The position numbers and the translations under genes are program-made. Shown in pieces: positions 21,089 through 35,230 of a stretch of DNA of 64,000 bases. This stretch comes from Ampelocalamus luodianensis (lineage: Eukaryota > Streptophyta > Magnoliopsida > Poales > Poaceae), in contig CM070639.1 in NCBI GenBank assembly GCA_036346255.1, positions 33,758,165-33,822,164 on the forward strand, written 5' to 3'. A model generated the notes under the pieces. The model saw nothing but the letters and a program-made list of their open reading frames with translations. It ran no database searches and had not been told where the DNA came from. Position 1 is the first letter of the stretch. Each line of letters opens with the position of its first letter.

Positions 21089-24000
21089 TTACACATAAAA
21101 TTTGCATAACTGGTCAATGTTCCAAGAATTTGAGAGAACACGGCCGTCTTCCATTGCAAGTCGTACCGATCCCGGACGCGTTACTTCGACCACAGTGTAA
21201 GGACCTTCCCACTTGGGGGAAAGTTTGTTCCTATTAGACTGGGATTGGATAAGTCTCAATACCAAATCACCTGCAGCGAGGCTGCGAGGTTGGACCTACG
21301 ATCATAGTATTCGCGCAGGCTTGTTGGTAGACTGCGGAACGGAATAAAGCTTTGTTCCTCTGTTCTTCGAGCAGGTTGATGTCGTCTGCTCGAAGATGTT
21401 CTTGAGACGAGTCGTGAAACTTATCGACTCTTTCTGACCTGATCTTAATTTCTGGAGGAAGCATGGCTTCAGCACCAAAACTAGAAAGAAAGGTGTTTCT
21501 CCGTAGCTCGCTTAGTCGCCGCATTTAATTGCCCATAACATCAAGGTAATTCCGCACCCAAGCCCCAAGCGCTTTACCACCGATCAAGACTCGGTCTTGA
21601 TTCCCTTCATTATCCGCCGTTCGCTCTCTCGATCGCTCCATTGCTTTGGGGGTGTGCGACTGAGGCGTAACACAAATGAGTTCCCAACTCGTCGTAAAAT
21701 TCCTGAAATTTTGCGCTTGTAAATTGTTTACCGTTATCTCGTGATAATTCGACTTGGTACTCGAATCGAGTGATCACGCATCTCATCATGAACCGCTTTG
21801 TCGCTTGTTGTTATCCCGATCACAGTTCGCTTCTATCCATTTTGTGAACGATCAATAGCCACAAACAGAATTCAAACCTCCCGAGCTCGGGTAATGGTCC
21901 TAGGATATCGAGACCCCAAGTTGCAAAAGGCCATGACAGAGGAATTGTTTGCAACGCCCGAGCTGGTTGGTGTATTTGCCGCTATGAAACCGACACCGCA
22001 TACATCTTTTAACCATCTCCTTGGCATAGAGGGTCATGGCCAATAAAACCTTGTTGAAAAGCTTTACCAACCAATGTTCTCAGAGGAAGCATGAGTTCCA
22101 CAGATCCTCCGTATGTCGTGAAGGAGTTTTAATCCTTCGCTGCGGAATACATCGCATGAGCACCCCTTGGGTTCCTCTTTATAAAGAACACCTTCGACCA
22201 AAGTATACATTTTGGCTTTTCGGGATAATCGATCTGATTCTAGATCGTCATCGGGTAAGGAACCCTCTTGAAGATACTCATAAATGGGCGCCATCCATGT
22301 ATCTTCGTACTCTAGAGAGGCTGTTTCTATAGAAGGTGTCTCTAGTTCGTCGACTATGGACGGTTTCTGAAGATGTTCCAGGAACACCCCTTTCGGTACT
22401 ACGGATCGGGAGGAAGCTAGACGAGCCAGTTGGTCTACGAGGAAATTATCCTTTCGGGGGATAAATTGTACCTCAAAGCCCAAAAAGTTCTTTTCTAACT
22501 TTCATACTTCCGATAGGTACCGGGACATGGTCGAATTGGAGCACTGGTACTCCTTTCCGACTTGATTCACGACTAGCTGAGAGTCTCCTCTTATGAGCAA
22601 TCGTCGAATCGAGAGTGCTTCGCAACTCGTATGCCGCCTAGCAAACCTTCGCATCGCCACGCTATTAGTGGCCACGAAAGTTTAATTGTATGGCATACTT
22701 TAAGGTTTCTCCGTAGGAGATTCCAGACCACCACTTCTCGAGCCACTTATCGTAAGTGACCCGTCAAAGTACATCATTCACCGATCGTGGGAATCAGATC
22801 GGGATCCCGAGCAGTTCAGATTTGTCCATTCGCGACAAAGTCCGCCAAGATCCGGGATTTAATGGCCATTTGGGACACGAAATGGATGTCGAACGCCCCA
22901 AGTTCGATCGACCATTTTGCCATGCGCCCCATTGTTTCCTATTCGAGGATCGCTCCCAAGGGAAACTCGCACGCACAACTAGTTTGTGCGCCTCAAAATA
23001 ATGCCGCAGCTTCCTCAAGACATGAGGAGGGCATAAAGAAGTTTTGAACCCGAGGGTAACGCCCTAGGTCCATACTGGTCGTTGTATGTTCTCACGTTCT
23101 ACGACCAAAGATCGCGCTCTATCGCACGTGGCGTGGCGCCTAGGTAAATTAAGAGCGCTCTCCTAGCTTCGGGAAACTAGGACAGAGCACTCGTAAGATA
23201 CCTCTTGACTTCCTCGAAGGCTAAGTTAGCCTCTTCTGACCATTCGAAACCTTCATGTTTCCTTAGAAGTTTGAAGAAAGGCAGTCCTTTTTCTCCCAGT
23301 CGTGCTATGAAACGACTTAACGCCGCCATGCACCCTGTGAGTTTTTGGACTTCTTTTTTCATGGTCGGGGGATGCATCTGAGTGATGGCTTTGATCTTTT
23401 CGGGATTTGCTTCGATTCCTCGTTCAGAAACCAAGAATCCAAGCAAATTTCCTGAAGAGACCCCGAACACACACTTCTCGGGATTTAGTTTCAATTCGTG
23501 TTTTCTGAGGTTGTCGAAAGTCTCCTGCATGTCTGTGATATGTTCGAGTCGTTTGGTTTTTTTTTATGACTAGGTCATCAACATAGGCTTCCAAATTTTG
23601 GCCTAGTTGAGGAGCGAAAGTCGTTTGCATCAAACGTTGAAAAGAAGCTCCGGCATTTTTTAGGCTGAATGGCATTTTGACATAGCAAAATACTCCAAAC
23701 GGTGTAATAAATGCAGTCTTTTCTTCATCTTCTCGATGCATACTGATCTCGTGATAACCAGAGTATGCATCTAGAAAACTCAACATTTCACATCCTGCAG
23801 TAGAGTCAACCAGCTGATCGATGCGAGGTAAAGGGAAATCATCTTTTGGACAAGCTTTATTAAGATCAATAAAGTCTACGCACATACGCCATTTGCCGTT
23901 AGACTTTCTAACCATTACAGGGTTGGCCAACCACTCTGGGTGGTTGACTTCTCTTATAAAGCTGCTTTAAGCAACTTGTCCAATTCTGACCTAATAGCAT

Positions 24001-25136
24001 CTCGTCGATCAAGGGCAAATCTCCGTAACTTTTATTTTACGGGTAGTTTATCAGGCCGTAAGGCTAGCCTGTGCTCGATCACATTCCTTGGGACTCCGGG
24101 CATGTCGGATGCTTGCCACGCAAAGACATCAGCGATTGCCTCGAGGAAGGTGATGAGGGCGTCTTCCTATTTAGGATCGGAAGAATCCCCAATGCGAACA
24201 GTCTTCGAGGGCTCCTCTGCGTCCAGAGGAACCTCTTTGACCTGGTCGTTCGGCTTAGGTGCAGCTTTAGGCTTCTTCGACTTGCTAGTCGAAGGCTGAC
24301 TTTCGTCTCGAGTTGGTAGTTGTCCAACCATCTCAAGGGAACGACGGTCGCAGGAATGTGCCATCTTCTTGTCACAATATATTGTGATCACTCCTTTGGG
24401 ACCTGGCATCTTAAGACATTGGTACCCAAAGTGAGTAGCTATCAAAATTTTTGCCAGAGTAGGTCGTCCGAGTATGGCGTTATATGCCGTATCGAAATTG
24501 ACTACATCAAAGGAGACTTTCTCTGTCCTGAAATTGCTTGGTGATCCAAACGTTAAAGGAAGAGAAACTTGGCCAATGGGTTTGGCCGAAGACCCCCTGA
24601 TTTATTCCATAAAATGAATATCGTACCGGTCTTACCTTTGTCCTGGGTACTTGCATCTCGTCCAGGGTACTCGTAAACAGTATATTTAACGAGCTTCCAC
24701 CATCAACTAAAACTCGATTGACTCGACAATTGTTGATGGTGGGTTCGACTACTATCGGAAATCGACCGGTCTAGTCGAAGGTATCGAACAATCACCTTCT
24801 CAAAGCAAGGGTGATTTCGACCACTTCAGAATTTATTGACAAGAGGAGAGTCGATTGTGTTTACCTCACGCTCGATCGCCACCGTCTTCGTGATTCAGAT
24901 GTCAAGACCCCATAGATGTGATCAATGGTGTGTGGGTCCCGAACGCATCTCCTCATCGTCCGACTCCTTTTGTCCACTGGTTTGGCCCAATTGCTCAAGA
25001 ATAGGAAGTGGCCCTTTGCCGAATAATAGTCCTCGAGTTCCGTAAGAAAACTCGGCGCTACTGGGTCATGCCCTTCTTTTTTATGAAAAGGACACCACCT
25101 GGGTTTGTCGTTTCTCCGATCTTGGCGTTTACCTTT
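21089..25136 (-). pseudogene. pol: Tat gypsy pol: protease, RT, RNase H, integrase
   Basis: Read from high to low coordinates. The gag end has a zinc-knuckle-like WCPFHKKEGH (about 25060-25100). Protease has VLVDGGSSLNILF (about 24680-24715), where DGG replaces DTG/DSG as in many plant gypsy elements. RT begins near 23930 with NPVMVRKSNGKWRMCVDF and has the YVDD catalytic box at 23574-23585. RT continues in another frame to 23177. RNase H occupies about 22480-23170 (AIKSRILADFVA and YEALIRGLRVA-like pieces in shifted frames). Integrase has the HHCC region (about 22064-22230), a catalytic core with FVAID near 21860 and ITDNGKQFTSAKF near 21715, and the GPY-type KWEGPYTVVEV near 21215. The stop is at 21089. 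Domain order RT-RNaseH-INT marks Ty3/gypsy. Several frameshifts disable it as read. Confidence 0.9.
25132..25136. repeat. Left target-site duplication of the Copia insertion
   Basis: CCTTT, identical to 38188-38192. It lies directly outside the LTR start. Confidence 0.92.
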
Positions 25137-26449
25137 TGTAGGGAAACGGGTAGGCTACACTAGCGTAAATTAAAAAAAATTCTACCAGTAAATCAAGATC
25201 ACGGCAGATTATAGATCACGGTCTTACCACTAGACGTGCAGTGCGGAAGTTGATGCGCCGCGTCGGGCAAGTGTAGTCGCACAAGTTGATGCGACGTCGA
25301 GGCGAGTAGTCGCACTACTTCCTCGTCCTCGCCGTGGCGCCCCACGCACAACTCCTTTCTGCGGTTCGTCCCAACGCCACGGATGCGCGCTTTCAAAGGT
25401 ATCCACACGCACAGAGGAAGCGACGCACGCCGGACTACTAGATCCGCGCGAGCGACTAGGGCGTGGGAGGGTGGCGCCGTGGTTTGGGGATGTCACGAAA
25501 AACTCATCCTTCAACCGGTGCGCCGCTTCTCCTTTATAGACGTCCTTATAATGGGCTTCTACGAATAGAGGCCCATTAGGACTCACGTCAGTCTAATTCG
25601 GATCCAATCCGACTAGGCTTCAAATTTCTAAGTGTGTGACTTATGGTTTACGTATGTTTAGACATGACGCGAGTACACATACTTGGTCAATAGTTGGTAG
25701 CGCCTCAGCAAGACGTGCCAACTCCTAAACATACACAAAGATCATATCGACGAACCATCACAACGTTATGTACATGCCAATCCCTTTGCCTCACGATATT
25801 CTGGTCGAGCTCCAAGTGACCACTCTTTCTCGATCCCGTGATCCGAATCCCTTACTAGGTTAACTCTTAACCTTAAGTAGCATGGCCATGCATTTCGGAT
25901 CCGATCACCGAGGCCCGTAGATATCTCTCTCGGTAGAGAGGGCAAATCCCATCTCGACCGACCATGCCTCGCAAAGATGCTTCATGACAAACCCGAAGCT
26001 ACCTTTATAACTACCTGCCACTGAGTAGCGCTTGATAGCCCCTAAGTAGGTCGATTCACATCTCAAGTACATGCGACAATCTCGTGTCTAAGGACAAGGC
26101 GTATACATTGTGTAGAGAGAACCATAAGAATAATTACTATGTCTCATGTTGGGTCGGTCCAACCCCATGTTCTAAACATGTGTCCACATTATTGGTTTGA
26201 CATCCCCATGTCTATGACCTGTGAAACATGGTCATCAACCGATACATGTGCTAATCCATCATTCACGTGTGTCCTCACATGAACTTCGACTAGGGACAAC
26301 TTTAGAATAACCATACAAGTAAAGAGTTTCACAAACAAGTCACATACTTGTTAATCAACACAAAGGTAATATTCAAGGAACATTTATTAAATCATGGATA
26401 CAACAAAATATCATCATCAATATGATTGCCTCTAGGCATATCTCCAATG
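25137..26449 (-). repeat. 3' LTR of the Copia element
   Basis: About 1.31 kb. Compared with the other copies it lacks several 1-4 base pieces. Its inner edge reads CTCCAATG where the middle copy reads CTCCAACA. Confidence 0.93.
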
Positions 26450-29400
26450 ATCTCCCACTTGCACTAGAGTAAATCTAGAAGATATCTAATACCCATAGCT
26501 CTTGTGTGCGCTCATGCTTAGGTCAGGAGAGGCTTCACAAAGGATCTGAAATATTCAAACTGTGTGTTATTTGCATATCTTTAAATCTCCTCGACAGGAT
26601 CTCTCGAATGAGATGAAACCGCCGCAGATGTGTTTGTTCTTTGGTGATTCCTCGCCTGGCTTGCGCAATGGCCCCACCGTATCACACTAAAGATCCAGAG
26701 GATCGCACGCACTAGGAACCACACCTAGTTCAGCTTATGAACTTCCTTATCCAAACACCTTCCTTTGCCGCCTGAAGCCACAATGTACTCGGCCTCCGCT
26801 GTAGAGTCGCACGCCTCCCGCTTGGAACTCTTCCAACTTACCGCACCACCGCTCAAAAGGAACACAAAACCCGATTGCGATTTGTAATCATCTTTGTCGG
26901 TTTGGAAGCTTGCATCGGTGTAACCATTTACAACGAGCTCTTCCTCACCTCCGTAGACTAGGAACACATCCTTAGTTCTTCTCAAATACTTGAGGATGTT
27001 TTTAATCGCTGCCCGATGACTCTCACCGGATCACCGTATCCGCCAGAACACTTAGAGCATAGGAAACATCCGGCGAGTGCACATCATAGCATACATGATA
27101 GATCCAATGGCCAAGCATATGGAATCTTACTCATGCGATCTCGCCATCGCTTGTCGAAGGACACCGAGTCTTGCCAAGATTTATGCCATGAGACATGGGC
27201 AAGAACCCTTTCTTTGCCTCCTCCATGTTGAACCGCTTCAACACTTTGTCAATGTAAGTACTGGCTTAATCCTATTAGCCTTTTGATCTATCACTATAGA
27301 TCTTAATACCTAAAATATATGCCGCTTCCCTAAGTCCTTCATTGAGAAACTATTTTTCAAATGAGGTCTTAACGGACTCGAGCATAGGAATATCATTTCC
27401 AATCAGAATATGTCATCTACATATAAGATTAGAAATACGAGTGAGCTCCCACTTGTCTTCTTGTAAACACAAGATTTTTCTTCGCTTTTGATGAAGTCAA
27501 ACCTTTGACCACTTCATCAAAACGAATGTTCCAACTCCGAGATGCTTGCTTCAATCCATAAATGGATTTTTGAAGTTTGCATACTTTTCTAGCATTGTTT
27601 GATCGACAAAACCCTCGGTCGTATCATATACACGCCCCTGTTAAATTTCCATTAAGGAAAGTCGCTTTGACATCCATCCGCCATATCTCATAGTCGAAAT
27701 ATGCAGCAATAGCTAGAATGATCTGTATTGATTTAAGCATCGCCACAGTGAGAAAGTCTCATCGTAGTCAACTCCTTGAACTTGCCGAAACCTTTGCGAC
27801 AAGTCGAGCTTATGGATATGAACATTTCCATCCATATCAATCTTCCTTTTATAGATCCATTTGCACTCTATGGTTTTAACACCATCAAAGTGGTCAACCA
27901 AATTCCAAACTTGATTGTCTCCCATGGATGCTATCTCGATCTCATGGCACTATGCCATTTCTCGTAGTCTGGTCCATCATTGCTTCCGCATAGGTCGTAG
28001 GCTCATCATTGTCTAACAATAACATATCTCGCGCATTGCGGAGCCTTCCGACCTTCGCCGTGGTGGTGCTTCCTTTGCCATGGGTTCTCAACTTGTTCTC
28101 GCCACATGGGCATCATTCGCCGAAGTCTTCCCGATTGGTTCATCTTGAACCTCTTCAAGTCGCACTGCTCTTCCACTTGTCTCCCTATTGAGAAACTCTT
28201 TCTAGAAAACACCACTGAGCGACAAACACTTTGCCTCTAGTCGGTTGTAGAAGTAATATCCAAAGGTTTCTTCTGATATCCCACTAAAATGCATTTATCC
28301 GACTTGGGTGTGAGCTTGTTCGATCAGAGTCGCTGACAAACGCCTCACATCCCCAAATCTTTAGAAAAGACAAACCGTGACTCTTCCTACCCATATCTCA
28401 TATGGTGTCTTAACTACAGATTTAGACGGTACCTATTAAGTGTGAAAGCTGCCGCTTTCTAGAGCGTAACCCCAAAAGGATAATGGTAACTGATCGCTCA
28501 TCATCGATCGAACCATGTCCAACAAGGTCCTATTACGCCGCCGATACCCCGCTTCTTTGAGGCGCTCCGGCGGTGTTAGTCGTGGAACAATTCCGCAACT
28601 CTTCGATGATTGCAAATTCATGACTCAAATACTCGCCACCACGATCGATCGCAGAGCCTTAATTTTCTTGGCACGCTGATTTTCAACCTCATTCGAACTC
28701 TTTGAACTTTTCAAAAGTTTCGACTTATGCTTCATTAAGTAGACATAACCATATCTACTAAAATCATCGTGAAAGTTATGAAGTAATGAAATCCACCTCT
28801 AGCAAATGTGCTCATTGGTCCACATACATCAAGATGTATGATTTCCAACAAGTCCGACGCCTCTCAAAAGAACCTTTGAAAGGTGATTTGGTCATCTTAC
28901 CAAGCAAACAAGGTTCACATGTCTCAGATGATTCAAAATCAAACGGTTAGAAGACCATCAACATGGAGCTTCTTCATGCGCTTTTCACTTATGTGACCCA
29001 AACGATAATGCCAAACATAGGTGGGATTCAAATCATTAGGTCAAGTCTTTTAGCATTTATGTTAAAGATAGGCGCATCATCAAGATTTAAAATAAATAAC
29101 CCATTCACAATGGGCTAAAAGCCATAAACATTCCATTTTTAGAGATCAAACAACCATTGTCTTTACTTGCAAATGAATAACCATCTCTCATCAAACATGA
29201 GGGGGATAAAATGTTTCACTCATACTAGGAACATAATAACAATTATTCAATTCCATAATAAATCTTGAAGGAAGCTCAAGTTGCATGGTGCCGACGGTCA
29301 ACGAAGAACCCTTGCTTTATTTCCGACGCTAAAATCAACTTCACCTCTTATGACTCTCTACTTCTTATTAGCCCTCGATCGAGTTGCAAATGTGAGCAAC

Positions 29401-30191
29401 TAATCCGTATCAAATACCCAAGAGTTAATAGGAGAATCAGCAAGAAAATGTCTAAAACATTTATGACAAGTGTACCATGGTGGAAGTCTTACTTCAAATC
29501 TTCTTCTTGCATTCATCTAATCCATGTACTTCTTGCGCTCTTCCAAAGGGCCGCTTTACAATAGAAGCATACTGTCTCACTCCAGTCCAAAGATTAGGCT
29601 TAGGCGTTATTTCGAGATCATATCTTTAACCTTGCCCTTATTCTTTGGCCATGGCTTCTTACCCTTTTTCTTGAAGCTAGACTTGTTCTGACACCATCAC
29701 ATGGCTAGGCCCCGCACACTTCTTAATGTCACTCTCTGCTTTGAGCATCCCACAAAGCTCATTAAGGCCCTTATCCGCCCATGCATATGGTAGTTCAAAT
29801 GAAATGCCCATAGCTAGGTGGAAGAGACGCTAAATGAAATCGCTTGCCAACTTGGCCAATTGGAAACCAAGTTTATCCAAAGTCCGATCAGAACCAACCA
29901 TTTTGATCACATGTGGGCCTACGGTGCACCTTCGTTAACTTGCATTCCGTAAAAGCCTTAGAGACATTGAACCGCTCACCCGGCCCGTGTCCGAACATGT
30001 CCTAAGCGCTATGATCATATCATACGCCCGATCCTCAAACCGCTTGAAGGTCGTTCCATGCATGCAAGCATAAGACATCTAATCTCAAGAGAGTCATCAC
30101 ATGCTTTCTTGTAGGCATTTTTAACAAGCAGCAGACGCATTGTTTGCAGTGTTCTTCGGGATTGGGGTGTCCGTAACGTTTTCTTTTTATC
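26450..30191 (-). pseudogene. Copia gag-pol, left (downstream) copy
   Basis: On the minus strand from high coordinates: the end of gag (about 30190-29700), protease/zinc region, integrase with an SDVCGPMST-type core (about 28830) and the DRGGEY box (about 28640-28660), RT with GLKQASRSWNIRF (about 27535-27575) and YVDD (27412-27423), and RNase H with NGYTDASFQTDKDDYKSQSG and STAEAEYI (26725-26985). Integrase before RT marks Ty1/copia. The copy lacks its gag start and leader. The plus-purine tract AAGTGGGAGA (26450-26462 region) abuts the LTR. Broken by numerous short indels. Confidence 0.9.
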
Positions 30192-30296
30192 CCAAAGAAC
30201 TCCCAACCGAGATTAAGAATAAGAATGATATGAGCAAAGTGGTCTATTCTGCTCATAAAACAGATTATTACTGTTGATAAGATTGGGGCTGTTACA
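30192..30296. other. Filler at the inner Copia junction
   Basis: About 105 bp not matching the other interior or LTR copies. It joins a truncated gag region to a truncated LTR. On the minus strand its right end reads TGTAACAGCCCCAATC, which looks like the first bases of an unrelated gypsy LTR, so it may be a captured LTR scrap. Confidence 0.6.
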
Positions 30297-31439
30297 CTCG
30301 TCGTGGCGTCCCACGTACAACTCCTTTCTTGCGGTTCGTCCCAACGCCACAGATGCAGCGCCTTCAAAGGTATCCACACGTACAGGAGGAAGCGACGCAC
30401 GCCGGACTACTAGATCCGCGCGAGCGACTAGGGCGTGGGAGGGGTGGCGGCCAGGGTTTGGGGATGTCACGAAAAACTCATCCTTCAACCAGTGCGCCCC
30501 TGCCCTCCTTTTATAGACGTCCTTATAATGGGCTTCTACGAATAGAGGCCCATTAGGACTCAATGCCGAGTCTAATTCGGATCCAATCCGAATTAGGCTT
30601 CAGCCCCTTAAGTGTGTGACCCTATGGTTTACGTATGTTTAGACATGACGCGAGTACACATACTTGGTCAATAGTTGGTAGCGGCCTCTAGCAAGACGTG
30701 CCAACTCCTAAACATACACAAAGATCATATCGGACGAACCATCACAACGTTATGTACATGCCAATCCCTTTGCCTCACGATATTCGGTCGAGCTCCAAGC
30801 TGACCACTCTTTCTCGATCCTGTGATCCGGAATCCCTTACTAGGTTAACTCTTAACCTTAAGTAGCATGGCCATGCATTTCTGGATCCGATCACTCGAGG
30901 GGCCCAGAGATATCTCTCTCGTAGAGAGGCAAATCCCATCTCGATCGACCATGCCTCGCAAAGATGCTTCATGACAAACCCGAAAGCTACCTTTATAACT
31001 ACCCGCCATTTGAGTAGCGTTTGATAGCCCCTAAGTAGGTCGATTCACATCTCAAGTACATGCGACAATCTCGTGTCTAAGGACAAGGCGTACACATTGT
31101 GTAGAGAGAACCATAAGAATAATTACTATGTCTCATGTTGGGTCGGTCCAACCCCATGTTCTAAACATGTGTCCACATTATTGGTTTGACATCCCCATGT
31201 CTATGACCTGTGAAACATGGTCATCAACCGATACATGTGCTAATCCATCATTCACGTGTGTCCTCACATGAACTTCGACTAGGGACAACTTTAGAATAAC
31301 CATACAAGTAAAGAGTTTCACAAACAAGTCACATACTTGTTAATCAACACAAAGGTAATATTCAAGGAACATTTATTAAATCATGGATACAACAAAATAT
31401 CATCATCAATATGATTGCCTCTAGGGCATATCTCCAACA
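30297..31439 (-). repeat. Middle Copia LTR, truncated
   Basis: About 1.14 kb. It lacks roughly the last 170 bp (minus-strand 3' end) present in the outer LTRs. The other end is intact (TGTTGGAG at 31439). Confidence 0.92.
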
Positions 31440-34400
31440 GTCTCCCACTTGCACTAGAGTCAATCTAGAAGATATCTAATACCCATAGCTCTTGTGTGCG
31501 CCTCATGCTTAGGCTGTGGGAGAGGCTTCGTCAAAGGATCTGAAATATTCAAATCCGTGTGTTATTTGCATATCTTTAAATCTCCTCGATTAAGGATCTC
31601 TCGAATGAGATGAAACCGCCGCAGATGTGTTTGTTCTTTTGGTGATTCCTCGGCTCCTTGGCTTGCGAATGGCCCCACTTGTTATCACACTAAAGATCCA
31701 GAGGATCGCACGCACTAGGAACCACACCTAGTTCGATTATGAACTTCCTTATCCAAACACCTTCCTTTCTTTGCTTGTAAGCCACAATGTACTCGGCCTC
31801 GTTGTAGAGTCAAAGAAATCTCCGCTTGGAACTCTTCCAACTTACCGCACCACCGCTCAAAAGGAACACAAAACCCGATTGCGATTTGTAATCATCTTTG
31901 TCGGTTTGGAAGCTTGCATCGGTGTAACCATTTACAACGAGCTCTTCCTCACCTCCGTAGACTAGAACACATCCTTAGTTCTTCTCAAATACTTGAGGAT
32001 GTTTTTAATCTTTGTCCGGTGACTCTCACCGATCACCGTATTCGCTCGTAACACTTAGAGCATAGGAAACATCTGGCGAGTGCACATCATAGCATACATG
32101 ATAGATCCAATGGCCAAGCATATGGAATCTTACTCATGCGATCTCGCCATCGGTTGTCGAAGGACACCGAGTCTTGCCAAGATTTATGCCATGAGACATG
32201 GGCAAGAACCCTTTCTTTGCCTCCTCCATGTTGAACCGCTTCAACACTTTGTCAATGTAAGTACTACGGCTTAATCCTATTAGCCTTTTGATCTATCACT
32301 ATAGATCTTAATACCTAAAATATATGCCGTTTCCCTAAGTCCTTCATTGAGAAACTATTTTTGGTGAGGTCTTAACGGACTCGAGCATAGGAATATCATT
32401 TCCAATCGTAATATGTCATCTACATATAAGATTAGAAATACGAGTGAGCTCCCACTTGTCTTCTTGTAAACACAAGATTTTTCTTCGCTTTTGATGAAGT
32501 CAAACCTTTGACCACTTCATCAAAACGAATGTTCCAACTCCGAGATGCTTGCTTCAATCCATAAATGGATTTTTGAAGTTTGCATACTTTTCTAGCATTG
32601 TTTGATCGACAAAACCCTGGCTGTATCATATACACGTCCTCGGTTAAATTTCCATTAAGGAAAGCCGCTTTGACATCCATCCGCCATATCTCATAGTCGA
32701 AATATGCAAAGAATAGCTAGAATGATCTGTATTGATTTAAGCATCGCTACAGTGAGAAAGTCTCATCGTAGTCAACTCCTTGAACTTGCCGAAAACCTTT
32801 GCGACAAGTCGAGCTTTATGGATATGAACATTTCCATCCATATCAATCTTCCTTTTATAGATCCATTTGCACTCTATGGTTTTAACACCATCAAAGGGTC
32901 AACCAAATTCCAAACTTGATTGTCTCCCATGGATGCTATCTCGGATCTCATGGCACTATGCCATTTCTCAGTCCGGTCCATCATTGCTTCCGCATAGGTC
33001 GAGGCTCATCATTGTCTAACAATAACATATCTCGCGCATTGCGGAGCCTTTCCGACCTTCGCCGTGGTGGTGCTTCCTTTGCCATGGGTTCCTCAACTTG
33101 TTCTCGCCACATGGGCATCATTCGTCGAGTCTTCCCGATTGGTTCATCTTGAACCTCTTCAAGCCGCACTGTTCTTCCACTTGTCTCCCTATTGAGAAAC
33201 TCTTTCTCTAGGAAAACACCACTGAGCGACAAACACTTTGCCCTCTAGTCGGTTGTAGAAGTAATATCCAAAGGTTTCTTCTGATATCCTACTAAAATGC
33301 ATTTATCCGACTTGGGTGTGAGCTTGTTCGATCAGTAGTCGCTGACAAACGCCTCACATCCCCAAATCTTTAGAAAAGACAAATCGTGACTCTTCCAGTC
33401 CATATCTCATATGGTGTCTTAACTACGGATTTAGACGGCACCTATTAAGTGTGAAAGCTGCCGCTTTCAGAGCGCGTAACCCAAAAGGATAATGGTAAAC
33501 TGATCGCTCATCATCGATCGAACCATGTCCAACAAGGTCCTATTACGCCGCGGATACCCCGTTTCTTTGAGGCGTTCCGGCGGTGTTAGTCGTGGAACAA
33601 TTCGCAACTCTTCGATGATTGCTAAATTCATGACTCAAATACTCGCCACCACGATCGATCGCAGAGCCTTAATTTTCTTGGCACGTTGATTTTCAACCTC
33701 ATTTCGAACTCTTTGAACTTTTCAAAAGTTTCGGACTTATGCTTCATTAAGTAGACATAACCATATCTACTAAAATCATCGATGAAAGTTATGAAGTAAT
33801 GAAATCCACCTCTAGCAATCGTGCTCATTGGTCCACATACATCGGATGTATGATTTCCAACAAGTCCGACGCCTCTCAAAAGAACCTTTGAAAGGTGATT
33901 TGGTCATCTTACCAAGCAAACAAGGTTCACATGTCTCAGATGATTCAAAATCAAACGGTTAGAAGACCATCAACATGGAGCTTCTTCATGCGCTTTTCAC
34001 TTATGTGACCCAAACGATAATGCCAAACATAGGTGGGATTCAAATCATTAGGTCAAGTCTTTAGCATTTATGTTAAAGATAGGCGCATCATCAAGATTTA
34101 AAATAAATAACCCATTCACAATGGGCTAAAGCCATAAACATTCCATTTTAGAGATCAAACAACCATTGTCTTTACTTGCAAATGAATAACCATCTCTCAT
34201 CAAACATGAGGGGATAAAATGTTTCGACTCATACTAGGAACATAATAACAATTATTCAATTCCATAATAAATCTTGAAGGAAGCTGAAGTTGCATGGTGC
34301 CGACGGTCAACGCAAAGAACCCTTGCTTTATTTCCGACGCTAAAATCAACTTCACCTCTTGCGACTCCTCTACTTCTTATTAGCCCTCGCATCGAGTTGC

Positions 34401-35230
34401 AAATGTGAGCAACTAATCCGGTATCAAATACCCAAGAGTTAATAGGAGAATCAGCAAGAAAATGTCTAAAACATTTATGACAAGTGTACCATGGGTGGAA
34501 GTCTTACTTCGGCCTTCTTCTTGCATTCATCGGAATCCATGTACTTCTTGCGTTTCTCTTCGGTGGGGTTTCTTTACAATAGAAGCATACTGTCTCGGCT
34601 CCAGTCCAAAGATTAGGCTTAGGCGTTGGTTTCGAGATCATATCTTTAACCTTGCCCTTATTCTTTGGCCATGGCTTACCCTTTTTCTTGAAGCTAGACT
34701 TGTTCTCGCATGACCATCACATGGCTAGGCCCCGCACACTTCTTAATGTCACTCTCTGCTGTTTTGAGCATCCCACAAAGCTCATTAAGGCCCTTATCCG
34801 CCCCATGCATATGGTAGTTCAAATGAAATGCCCATAGCTAGGTGGAAGAGACGCTAAATGAAATCGATTGCCAACTCTTGGCCAATTGGAAAACCAAGTT
34901 TATCCAAAGTCCGATCAGAACCAACCATTTTGATCACATGTGGGCCTACGGGTGCACCTTCGTTAACTTGCATTCCGTAAAAGCCTTAGAGACATTGAAC
35001 CGCTCGCCCCGGCTCGTGTGTCCGAACATGTCCTTAAGCGCTATGATCATATCATACGCTTCCGATCCTCAAACCGCTTTTGAAGGTCGTTCCATGCATG
35101 CAAGCATAAGACATCTAATCTCAAGAGAGTCATCACATGCTTTCTTGTAGGCATTTTTAACAAAGCAGACGCATTGTTTGCGAGTTCTTACGGGATTGGG
35201 GTGTCGTAACGTTTTCCTTTTATCCGCCTC
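31440..35230 (-). pseudogene. Copia gag-pol, right (upstream) copy
   Basis: Second interior copy. Recognisable blocks on the minus strand are gag (about 34850-35230), integrase core SDVCGPMSTIARGG with FITFIDDFSRYGYVYLMKH (33628-33879) and DRGGEY (about 33641-33663), RT with MDVKAAFLNGNLTEDVYMIQP split by indels (32620-32680) and YVDD (32415-32426), and RNase H (about 31740-32000). It keeps the full gag junction with the leader. Many frameshifts, mostly at different places from the left copy, so the two together support the ancestral frame. Confidence 0.9.
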
